The notes: generated by a model not told the origin, from the sequence alone. Shown: positions 1 to 5,571, counted from the stretch's first letter. The stretch is DNA of 10,170 bases from an uncultured Collinsella sp. (GCA_900549655.1 UROZ01000071.1:1-10170); one strand, 5' to 3'. Translations and numbers: made by a program.

Positions 1-227
1 TAGACCTCGAGGTCGCGGTCGCCGAACTTGTTCATGAGGTACTCGAGCTGCATGAACTCGTCCCAGGTGCCGCCGACGCCCATCAGGAAGACGGCGTCGT
101 AGCCCTCCTCGTGCACGCGGTCGGCCAGGGCGGTCATCTTCTTGCCGGCCTCGTAGACGTTCCTGCCGTCCTCGAGGTAGCCCTCCTGGTCGAAGTGCAT
201 GATCTCGATCTTCTCGGTCTCCTTCAT
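1..227 (-). CDS. FrlB-like SIS-domain deglycase, second copy, 5' part only
   Basis: This is the N-terminal part, residues 1-75 plus two bases of the next codon, of a second copy of the deglycase gene found complete at 4315-5376. The rest lies beyond the left edge. Every base from 1 to 227 matches 5150-5376. The start ATG (225-227 on the minus strand) is preceded by a good GGGAGGA ribosome binding site, a different leader from that of the complete copy. The visible part holds the N-terminal helix and the first strand and glycine-rich loop of the SIS fold (FLMGVGGTWDEF, about residues 47-58). The role should be the same as for the complete copy: cleavage of a 6-phosphorylated ketoamine to sugar phosphate and free amine. 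Whether this copy stays identical, diverges or is broken further on cannot be seen. It has its own promoter and lies just downstream of the epimerase terminator, so it probably opens another transcription unit. Confidence 0.85.
   Translation of the reverse strand, partial: MKETEKIEIMHFDQEGYLEDGRNVYEAGKKMTALADRVHEEGYDAVFLMGVGGTWDEFMQLEYLMNKFGDRDLEV
1..227. repeat. Direct repeat, copy A (exact match to 5150-5376)
   Basis: All 227 bases are identical to 5150-5376 in the same orientation. The right boundary falls exactly after the start codon of the deglycase gene. The left boundary is outside the window, so the repeat could be longer. Confidence 0.97.
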
Positions 228-278
228 GTGTGTCCTCCCATCACATGTGCGCAATTCTATACATCGCGCTTCTTGCTG

Positions 279-351
279 ATACCAATTATAGCCATACGAT
301 TGCTTGTTATTTAATACCAATCCAAACTCACGGAGATTTGCGGCGAACGGT
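279..351 (-). promoter_or_regulatory. Promoter P1 with paired ATTGGTAT boxes, for deglycase copy 2
   Basis: Reading on the minus strand there is a perfect -10 hexamer TATAAT (285-290), overlapped by an ATTGGTAT box (279-286). A second ATTGGTAT box lies upstream (314-321), 35 bp away, over a poor -35 region. An ACCGTTCGCCG element (341-351) lies further upstream. The same three parts recur at P2 (3180-3252) and P3 (5496-5571). Boxes covering -10 and -35 suggest repression. ATTGGTAT resembles, from recall, a half-site of HutC-type GntR regulators such as NagR/DasR, and two such regulators are encoded at 5653-7118. The predicted transcript would have a leader of about 50 nt. Confidence 0.7.
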
Positions 352-440
352 CGGTTTCCTCGCCCGAGTGGTATTACAACGCCAATAGTTGTCTATTTCG
401 AGCGCTACTGCCAACGGGTTCCCCACTACTCGCCAGCTAT

Positions 441-482
441 AAAAGCGTTGCGCCAGACCCGCCCAAGCGTTTCCGGCGCAAC
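441..482 (-). terminator. Probable intrinsic terminator after the epimerase gene
   Basis: On the minus strand an 8-bp perfect stem (GTTGCGCC at 475-482 read in reverse, GGCGCAAC over 447-454) encloses a 20-nt loop and is followed within two bases by TTTT (441-444). It starts 13 bases after the epimerase stop codon. The loop is long for a terminator, but a short CGC/GCG pairing inside it could extend the structure. Confidence 0.6.
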
Positions 483-494
483 CGCGCAGTTTAG

Positions 495-1340
495 TTATTC
501 GGCTTCCATCTCCGCTGTCACACGGCGATACATCTCGATAACCTGAGTCGTCGCCTTGGACGGATCCTGATAGTAGCGGCCATCACACGTCTCGGCCGAG
601 ACATAGCCCGTATAGCCGTGGCGCATGAGTGCCTCGAGGTCGGCACGCATATCACGCTCGCCGTCGCCCCAGGCAAGATGCGTCGTGCCGCCGCCCACAT
701 CTACAAAGTGGGTGTGAACGATCTTGTCGCCCAAAACCTCAAAGTAGCCGTCGATCGTGTCGCCGGCAACTTCCATGGCGCCAAAGTCGATACAGGCCTT
801 CAGGTTGGGACGATCGACCGCCTCGAGGATGCGCGCGACATCCTGTGCGGTGTTGACCAACACGGACTCCGACGGCTGCAGGGCCTCGAGCGCGACGCGA
901 ATACCGCGCGTATCGGCGTAGTCGCACACCGAGCGCAGCATGGCAACGCTGCGGGCCCAGGCGTCCTCAGCCGGCTCGTCCAGATAGGCCCAACCACTCG
1001 TCACCAGAATCTGCGGCACGCCCAACTCAACGGCAACGTCGATCACATTCTTAAAGTACGAGAGGATGCGTTTTTGGCCCGCCTCACCGCGCACCGCGAC
1101 GTTCCACGGCTTGGGGTTGTTCTGCTCGGGGCACACGCACACGATCTTGATACCGTATTGGGCGGCAAGATCGCGAATCTTATCCACCGAATCGTGCTCA
1201 TGGCAATCCACATACAGGTGCATCGAGCCGGTCCACAGCTCGATATTGCGATAGCCGGCCTCACCTGCAGCCTTAAAAAACGTCTCGATGCTGTAGTAAC
1301 GATGGTTGATGTTCATGAGCGAAAGCTCGGGTACGACCAT
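495..1340 (-). CDS. FrlC-like ketoamine 3-epimerase (xylose isomerase-like TIM barrel)
   Basis: A 281-residue protein of the sugar phosphate isomerase/epimerase (AP endonuclease 2) superfamily. The four expected metal ligands are present: E152 (ALEALQP), D185 (CIDFGAM), H211 (HTHFVD) and E250 (SAETCDG). From recall the length, the spacing of these ligands and segments such as LEALQPSES and GDKIVHTHFVD follow E. coli FrlC, which interconverts fructoselysine and psicoselysine. The protein is cytosolic, with no signal peptide. The start at 1340 is supported by an AAAGGGGAGGG ribosome binding site. It is the last gene after EIIC and EIID, 111 bp downstream of EIID and behind a hairpin with a T-run that may reduce its expression. 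In E. coli FrlC acts on the unphosphorylated compound. Imported by a PTS, the compound would be a 6-phosphate, so the natural substrate here may be phosphorylated. Another ketose epimerase specificity remains possible. Confidence 0.8.
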   Translation of the reverse strand: MVVPELSLMNINHRYYSIETFFKAAGEAGYRNIELWTGSMHLYVDCHEHDSVDKIRDLAAQYGIKIVCVCPEQNNPKPWNVAVRGEAGQKRILSYFKNVIDVAVELGVPQILVTSGWAYLDEPAEDAWARSVAMLRSVCDYADTRGIRVALEALQPSESVLVNTAQDVARILEAVDRPNLKACIDFGAMEVAGDTIDGYFEVLGDKIVHTHFVDVGGGTTHLAWGDGERDMRADLEALMRHGYTGYVSAETCDGRYYQDPSKATTQVIEMYRRVTAEMEAE

Positions 1341-1366
1341 AGCCCTCCCCTTTCGTACGGAGTTTT

Positions 1367-1403
1367 AAAAAACAGGGGGCCGCCGCAGATGCGACAAGCC
1401 CCC
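1367..1403 (-). terminator. Intrinsic terminator or attenuator between EIID and epimerase genes
   Basis: On the minus strand GGGGGC (1398-1403) pairs with GCCCCC (1375-1380). An inner CGCA/TGCG pairing shortens the loop, and a run of six T follows (1367-1372), continuing into AAAA. Only about 26 bases separate the T-run from the epimerase start codon, too little for a separate full promoter, so the epimerase must depend on read-through. Confidence 0.7.
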
Positions 1404-1451
1404 AAAGATCGACGCAACCGTTAGACGCGATGGAAGCGCGATTCGAACATA

Positions 1452-2276
1452 TTAGGCAAGCACGCCAAAGTAAGCGCCGATGATGCCCACGACCATAGTG
1501 CAGAGGATCAGGACCATCGGGTTGATCTTCTTGGAGAGCAGCCAGTAGTAGAGCCAGAAGGCGGCCATACCGAGCATACCGGGCATGATGCCGTCCAGGA
1601 TGTCCTGGAGAGTCTGGGCGGAGTCGCCCTGACCAATGGCGATGGGCAACGAAGCCCAGAACATGTCCTTGCTCATGGCGCCGACGACCATGACGCCGAC
1701 AATGCCGACGCAGGCCATGATCTTTTGCATCAGGCCGGTCTTCTGAGCCTCGTCGAGGAAGCCAATGCCTAGCTCATAACCCTTGATAGCGCCAAAGATA
1801 CGAATCAGGAACGCCGGGATGTTGTAGACGAGCAGGAAGGCGATGGGGCCAAAGACGTTGCCGGCCTGGCACAGGCTGATGCCCACGGCAGCGGCGACGA
1901 CGCGCAGGGTGGACAGGAAGAAGGAGTCACCCAGGCCGGAAAGCGGACCCATGAGGGCGGCCTTGATGTCGTTGACGCTCTCGGGCTCAACCTCGCCACG
2001 AGCGACCTTTTCTTCCATGGCCATCGCGATGCCACCCACGAAGGGAGCGAGCTGCGGGGTGATGTTGAAGAATGCGCTGTGACGGTGCAAGGCCTCGGCA
2101 TAATCATCGGGACGGCCGGCATAGATCTTCTTGAGCATGTTGGCGACCATCAGGCAGAAGGCAATGTTCATCTGCTTGTAGTAGGTCCAGGAGAATTCCA
2201 TGCCCAGGGCGCCGGTGTTCACGGCGCTCTTAATGAGGTCGGAGCGAGTAATCTGGTTCTCGGAATTAGAAGTCAT
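1452..2276 (-). CDS. PTS mannose-family transporter, subunit EIID
   Basis: A 274-residue membrane subunit of a mannose/fructose/sorbose-type PTS, which together with EIIC forms the transport channel. Diagnostic segments are ITRSDLIKSA near the N-terminus, the HSAFFNITPQLAPFVGG region, and the conserved IKAALMGPLSGLGDSFF stretch in the middle. Hydrophobic segments follow, with the last ending at the C-terminus (VGIIGAYFGVLA). The reading frame stays open upstream, but ATG at 2276 (MTSNSEN) has the best-placed G-rich ribosome binding site and gives the family's usual length. It overlaps the end of the EIIC gene by 11 nt, which suggests translational coupling. The neighbours suggest that the imported sugar is an Amadori compound delivered as a 6-phosphate. 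The family assignment is certain, the substrate is inferred. Confidence 0.93.
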   Translation of the reverse strand: MTSNSENQITRSDLIKSAVNTGALGMEFSWTYYKQMNIAFCLMVANMLKKIYAGRPDDYAEALHRHSAFFNITPQLAPFVGGIAMAMEEKVARGEVEPESVNDIKAALMGPLSGLGDSFFLSTLRVVAAAVGISLCQAGNVFGPIAFLLVYNIPAFLIRIFGAIKGYELGIGFLDEAQKTGLMQKIMACVGIVGVMVVGAMSKDMFWASLPIAIGQGDSAQTLQDILDGIMPGMLGMAAFWLYYWLLSKKINPMVLILCTMVVGIIGAYFGVLA

Positions 2277-3039
2277 CGTCCTCATCCCCTTCCACAGAAA
2301 GCTGGGACTGGGCGCCACCAAGGCCCAGCAGGTCGTACTTGTCGATGCCGATGATGATTGCGATCAGGGCGACGCCGAGGACGGGCACGTTGGCATAGGA
2401 GCACAGCAGGAAGCCCAGGAAGTAGAACGGCACGAGCTGCTTGGTAAGCACCAGACGGCCGAGCATGGCGAAGCCCATGGCAGGCAGGATGTTGGCTGCG
2501 ACGCCAAAGCCATCGAGGACGAACGTCGGGATGAAGTCGAGCAGGCCCTGAACGGCGTCGGCACCCAGATAGAAGGAGACCGAGCACAGGATAAAGGCCA
2601 GGACGACAATCGCGAGACCGATAATCCAGTGCATAGCGTAGATACCCTTGAGGTTACCCTTGCTGGCAAAGACGTCGGCACGGTCGACCAGAAGGGGCAT
2701 ACCGGCGTTGACGACGTTCTTAATGGCCAGGCACAGAGTGGCGATGGGCATCGCGAGCGCGATAGCGGCCTCGGTGCTCTGACCCAGCTGAATAGCGAAG
2801 GCGCAGGCGAGCACACCGCCAATACACTCATCGGGCGGCACGTAAGCGCCGATGGAGATTGAACCCATGAAGAGCAGCTCGAGGCTCGCACCGATGGCGA
2901 GGCCGGACTGCAGGTCCCCGAGGACTATGCCGACGAGCGGGCACAGAACGATCGGGCGGAACGCATAGAGCGTACCGAGCTGATAATCGAGCTTACCGAA
3001 GGCAGCGATAAGTCCGATGAGGATCGCTTGAACAAGCAT
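2266..3039 (-). CDS. PTS mannose-family transporter, subunit EIIC
   Basis: A 257-residue polytopic membrane protein with the typical EIIC pattern: an N-terminal hydrophobic segment (LVQAILIGLIAAFG), then a loop leading to RPIVLCPLVGIVLGDLQSGLAIGASLELLFMG, which is the family's signature region, followed by several further hydrophobic segments. It forms the sugar channel with EIID. The start at 3039 has a strong GGGAGGA ribosome binding site. The C-terminus ends in a short acidic tail (EGDEDDDF), which is mirrored by the acidic tail of EIIA (DADDEEEF). The gene opens the second transcription unit, 294 bp after the EIIB stop, with its own promoter and a long leader. Confidence 0.93.
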   Translation of the reverse strand: MLVQAILIGLIAAFGKLDYQLGTLYAFRPIVLCPLVGIVLGDLQSGLAIGASLELLFMGSISIGAYVPPDECIGGVLACAFAIQLGQSTEAAIALAMPIATLCLAIKNVVNAGMPLLVDRADVFASKGNLKGIYAMHWIIGLAIVVLAFILCSVSFYLGADAVQGLLDFIPTFVLDGFGVAANILPAMGFAMLGRLVLTKQLVPFYFLGFLLCSYANVPVLGVALIAIIIGIDKYDLLGLGGAQSQLSVEGDEDDDF

Positions 3040-3052
3040 TGTTCCTCCCTTT

Positions 3053-3120
3053 GATCCCTCTTGGATCCGCGCGGCGATTCCCGACTTGTCAGCGCGCCCT
3101 TTTCCATGCCGACAATCGCC
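3053..3120 (-). promoter_or_regulatory. Structured 5' leader upstream of the EIIC gene
   Basis: The predicted leader is about 140 nt. It contains a 7-bp inverted repeat (GGCGATT at 3114-3120 read in reverse, AATCGCC over 3073-3079) and a small hairpin GATCC-aagag-GGATC (3053-3067) ending just before the ribosome binding site. Further upstream, two ACCGGTG copies (3139-3145 and 3162-3168) flank a GGTGT/ACACC pairing. No known riboswitch class is recognised. The function is unknown. Confidence 0.35.
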
Positions 3121-3179
3121 TAGACAGATCCAGCTTGTACCGGTGTGCTGTTAACACCTAAACCGGTGCAAATGATTTG

Positions 3180-3252
3180 ATACCAATTATATAGTCATGA
3201 GAAAACTATTTAATACCAATCGCTCAACGGGCGTGTACTCCCGGTGAACGGT
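3180..3252 (-). promoter_or_regulatory. Promoter P2 with paired ATTGGTAT boxes, for EIIC-EIID-epimerase
   Basis: On the minus strand a perfect TATAAT (3186-3191) is overlapped by an ATTGGTAT box (3180-3187). The upstream box (3213-3220) is 33 bp away, and ACCGTTCACCG (3242-3252) lies above it. The upstream box reads ATTGGTATTAAATA, the same 14 bases as at P1. There is no good -35 hexamer. The promoter lies between EIIB and EIIC, so the PTS genes are split over two co-regulated units. Confidence 0.72.
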
Positions 3253-3299
3253 AGATGGGGGTAACGGGTAAAGCGTTTATCCGGTACGCCCACGAATAG

Positions 3300-3322
3300 G
3301 GGCGGCGCCGTGCGCGCCGCCC
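3300..3322 (-). terminator. GC-rich hairpin after the EIIB gene, possible terminator
   Basis: A perfect 9-bp stem (GGGCGGCGC / GCGCCGCCC) with a 5-nt loop lies 11 bases after the EIIB stop. No T-run follows on the minus strand, so it is not a classical intrinsic terminator. It may cause partial termination or protect the upstream messenger from 3' decay. Confidence 0.4.
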
Positions 3323-3333
3323 GTGGTTCTCAA

Positions 3334-3816
3334 TTAGAGGGCGCTTAGGGCATCGACCTTGGGGTCGTCGGCCAGAGCGCGAATCTCGACCTCGACACCG
3401 CGGCCGACGAGCTCACGAATGTCCTCTTCCTCGGCAGCAGTCACAAAGATCTGGCGGGAGATCTTACGGGCATCGGGACGCCGCTCGTCCTTGGACTTGG
3501 TGTTGCCCAGGTTGATGGAGGTGATCTGCGGGCAGCCGTCGACAAGCTGCTTGGCCTCGGCGATGCTGGCGACGCAGATGATCATCTTGTACTTATCGGT
3601 AACACCGGAGTTGATGGCCTCGATGGCGTGCTCCATGTCCTTGATGACGAGCTTGACGTTGGCCGGCTTTCCCATCTTGAGCGTAGTCTTCCAGACGGGA
3701 TCGTTGGCAACCTTGTCGCCAACGCAGAAGATGCAGTCAGAGCCCAAGCCCTGGACCCAAGAGACGGCCACCTGGCCATGAAGCAGACGATGGTCGACGC
3801 GAAGCAGTTGAATCAT
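3334..3816 (-). CDS. PTS mannose-family transporter, subunit EIIB
   Basis: A 160-residue cytosolic phosphotransfer protein. It carries phosphate from EIIA to the incoming sugar. The N-terminus has the family's active-site motif RVDHRLLHGQV, with the phosphorylatable histidine at H13. Most relatives I recall have DDR or DSR before this, while here it is DHR, placing an extra histidine (H9) near the active site. The length is typical for a stand-alone EIIB of the mannose family. The ATG at 3816 follows a G-rich ribosome binding site (TTTGGGGG) like the one before the EIIA gene. It is the third gene of the deglycase-EIIA-EIIB unit, 57 bp after EIIA. That gap holds a small GCCGG/CCGGC hairpin. 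Confidence 0.94.
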   Translation of the reverse strand: MIQLLRVDHRLLHGQVAVSWVQGLGSDCIFCVGDKVANDPVWKTTLKMGKPANVKLVIKDMEHAIEAINSGVTDKYKMIICVASIAEAKQLVDGCPQITSINLGNTKSKDERRPDARKISRQIFVTAAEEEDIRELVGRGVEVEIRALADDPKVDALSAL

Positions 3817-3873
3817 GATTGACCCCCAAAGGTCTCATGCCGGAAACCCGGCCCCATTAATAGCAGGCGGTGA

Positions 3874-4293
3874 CTAGAACTCTTCCTCGTCATCCGCATC
3901 GGTCAGCAGGTCGTTGACAAACTTGACGCGCGTGTCGTCAGCCGCGAGGATCTCGCGGATAACCTGATCGGCGGGAGCCTCCTGGTCCGAAAAGAGCAGC
4001 TGGATCAGCAGCGGCAGATTCATGTTGGCAACCAGGTAGGTGTTGGGGCGCGTCTGGACGATCTTGGTGAACTCGTTGTTGACGCTGCCGCCAAACAGGT
4101 CGGTGCACACGATTACGTCGTCGGCGGGGTCGAAGGTCGCCAGGAGCTTGGCGGCCTCCTCGGCGACGTCGGTGCGGCCGTCGACAAACATCGACAGGTC
4201 GTGGACGTTATCGCGCGCGCCCGAGAGCAGCTCGGTGCTCTCTTTGATGCCGGTCGCAAAATGCGCGTGGCTGGCAAAGATGTATTGCCTCAT
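3874..4293 (-). CDS. PTS mannose-family transporter, subunit EIIA
   Basis: A 139-residue cytosolic protein that takes phosphate from HPr and hands it to EIIB. The N-terminus MRQYIFASHAHFATG carries the active histidine of the family at H9 by alignment with the THG motif of E. coli ManX. The stretch DVIVCTDLFGGSVNNE (about residues 58-73) is the conserved second signature. The reading frame extends upstream to a TTG at 4308, but ATG at 4293 has a properly spaced GGGGGA ribosome binding site. The C-terminus is acidic (TDADDEEEF). The gene lies 21 bp after the deglycase stop and 57 bp before EIIB. HPr and EI are not encoded here and must come from elsewhere in the genome. Confidence 0.94.
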   Translation of the reverse strand: MRQYIFASHAHFATGIKESTELLSGARDNVHDLSMFVDGRTDVAEEAAKLLATFDPADDVIVCTDLFGGSVNNEFTKIVQTRPNTYLVANMNLPLLIQLLFSDQEAPADQVIREILAADDTRVKFVNDLLTDADDEEEF

Positions 4294-4314
4294 TGCGGTT
4301 TCCCCCAAATGAAA

Positions 4315-5376
4315 TTAGTAGTCGAACTGGTGGTAGTAGCGGCGGTACTTGAGGTTGTGCTTGGTGACCAGCTCGTAGTTGCGCGAGAGGCGGTCGGTGG
4401 TCAGCACGGACAGGATCCACGGCGACACGATGACGCGGAAGTCGTCGTCCAGGCCCGGGATCGCGTACTCGGCGGTGTCGATGATGACGTAGTCCTCGTC
4501 GCCGGTCACGCCGCTGGTGAGGAAGGCGCGGACGCGCTCGTCGAGGGCGCGGCACTCGTCCTCTCCCATGAACAGGAACACCGGGACGCCGGGCTCGAGC
4601 AGCTCGAGCGTGCCGTGGAAGAAGTCGTGCGAGGTGATGTGGCGGATGCGCTTCCACTGCATCTCCTCGAGCAGGCACATGGAGTACAGGATGGTCTCGC
4701 CCCACAGCGCGCCCGAGCCGATGAACATGGTGTAGTCGGCCAGCGCGTACTTCCTGGCGAGCTCCTCGGCGCGCGGCTCGAAGCGCTTGCGGATGTCGAG
4801 CATGTCCTTCCAGACGTCCTTCGTCTGCTCGATGAACAGGTCGAACTTGGGGAAGCAGCCGCGGCGGTTGAGCAGGCGCAGGCCGAAGCAGTCGGCGAGG
4901 TAGTAGCCCTTCTCGCAGCCGCCGGCGCCGTGGTCGGAGGCCATCATGACGCAGTTCTCGGCGCCCACGGCCTGCCCGATCTTGCCCTCGGGGTTGGTCA
5001 TGGCGAAGACGCGCACGCCCATCTCCCTCATCTTGCCGACGGCCTCGAGCACCTCGGGGGTGGTGCCGGACTCGGAGGCGGTCAGCACGACGGACCTGTC
5101 GGTCATGCGCTTGTGGCCCATGACGTTCCACTCGGCGGCGTGGATCAGGTAGACCTCGAGGTCGCGGTCGCCGAACTTGTTCATGAGGTACTCGAGCTGC
5201 ATGAACTCGTCCCAGGTGCCGCCGACGCCCATCAGGAAGACGGCGTCGTAGCCCTCCTCGTGCACGCGGTCGGCCAGGGCGGTCATCTTCTTGCCGGCCT
5301 CGTAGACGTTCCTGCCGTCCTCGAGGTAGCCCTCCTGGTCGAAGTGCATGATCTCGATCTTCTCGGTCTCCTTCAT
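4315..5376 (-). CDS. SIS-domain ketoamine 6-phosphate deglycase (FrlB/FraB/GfrF-like), complete
   Basis: A 353-residue cytosolic protein with two SIS domains (about residues 35-160 and 205-320). It is predicted to split a 6-phosphorylated Amadori compound into hexose 6-phosphate and free amine or amino acid. Alignment from memory with E. coli FrlB supports this: SHDFFHGTLELLEPGVP matches the SGEFRHGPLEIVEPGVP region, and the C-terminal KYRRYYHQFDY matches ERRYYGGLVEY. The catalytic Glu and His known from Salmonella FraB, 16 residues apart, correspond to E238 and H254. The first SIS nucleotide loop is GVGGTWDEF (50-58), and SESGTTPE (101-108) binds the phosphosugar. ATG at 5376 has an AAAGGAG site and starts the exact repeat, so the longer open frame to 5442 is not used. 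Nearly all codons end in G or C, unlike the neighbours. An AgaS-type isomerase/deaminase role is the main alternative. Confidence 0.85.
   Translation of the reverse strand: MKETEKIEIMHFDQEGYLEDGRNVYEAGKKMTALADRVHEEGYDAVFLMGVGGTWDEFMQLEYLMNKFGDRDLEVYLIHAAEWNVMGHKRMTDRSVVLTASESGTTPEVLEAVGKMREMGVRVFAMTNPEGKIGQAVGAENCVMMASDHGAGGCEKGYYLADCFGLRLLNRRGCFPKFDLFIEQTKDVWKDMLDIRKRFEPRAEELARKYALADYTMFIGSGALWGETILYSMCLLEEMQWKRIRHITSHDFFHGTLELLEPGVPVFLFMGEDECRALDERVRAFLTSGVTGDEDYVIIDTAEYAIPGLDDDFRVIVSPWILSVLTTDRLSRNYELVTKHNLKYRRYYHQFDY
5150..5376. repeat. Direct repeat, copy B (exact match to 1-227)
   Basis: This is the 5' end of the complete deglycase gene, identical base for base to 1-227. The sequence diverges at the base just upstream of the start codon. 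Confidence 0.97.
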
Positions 5377-5397
5377 TCCCGCTCCTTTCACGAGCAG

Positions 5398-5487
5398 TTT
5401 GAATTGTCGCACGGAATGAACGGGCTTGCCGCCCCGTCGCACCGCTTAACCTTGTGGACATCTTGGCCCCAAGCTCAACAATTCAAA
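5398..5487 (-). promoter_or_regulatory. Structured 5' leader of the deglycase-EIIA-EIIB unit
   Basis: A 10-bp perfect inverted repeat (TTTGAATTGT at 5478-5487 read in reverse, ACAATTCAAA over 5398-5407), extendable to 12 bp with one G-U pair, closes a 70-nt interior. Inside are a CTTG/CAAG hairpin and an ACGGG/CCCGT hairpin. Just after the outer stem, CTGCTC and GAGCGG can pair across a 7-nt loop and partly bury the AAAGGAG ribosome binding site. The structure sits wholly within the predicted 118-nt leader. I recognise no known riboswitch family. The second deglycase copy has a different, shorter leader without it. Confidence 0.45.
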
Positions 5488-5495
5488 GGTTCTTA

Positions 5496-5571
5496 ATACC
5501 AGTAAACGATTACAGGTTAGCCGTTTTTAATACCGATTTTTTGATTTCATCCTCCCCTCTCGGTAGACGGT
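5496..5571 (-). promoter_or_regulatory. Promoter P3 with paired GGTATTAA boxes, for deglycase-EIIA-EIIB
   Basis: On the minus strand the boxes read ATCGGTATTAAA (upstream core 5530-5537) and ACTGGTATTAAG (downstream core 5496-5503), 34 bp apart. The downstream box overlaps the probable -10 hexamer TTTACT (5501-5506). ACCGTCTACCG (5561-5571) lies upstream. The layout matches P1 and P2, but both boxes and the -10 deviate from the consensus, so basal activity and operator affinity may differ. Confidence 0.62.

Noticed and set aside
369..388. TGGTATTA and CCAATA near 369-388 as a further operator
   Set aside because: Only fragments of the ATTGGTAT box are present, in the opposite orientation and without a promoter or a second box.
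304..546. 80-codon plus-strand open frame across promoter P1
   Set aside because: There is no ribosome binding site, it covers the P1 operator boxes and a terminator, and the translation resembles nothing.
618..1424. Long plus-strand open frame (268 codons) opposite the epimerase gene
   Set aside because: It is antisense to a clear FrlC-like gene. Its translation lacks family features and arises from the high GC content.
1..5376. Insertion sequence or transposon as the cause of the duplication
   Set aside because: No transposase gene, terminal inverted repeats or target-site duplications are visible in the window, and the repeat boundary sits exactly at a start codon.
4201..5496. Very long open frames in other frames across the deglycase gene (431 codons plus, 417 codons minus)
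   Set aside because: They are produced by the extreme third-position GC of the deglycase gene. The translations are low-complexity, rich in Arg or in Val/Leu/Asp. The real frame has catalytic and family motifs.
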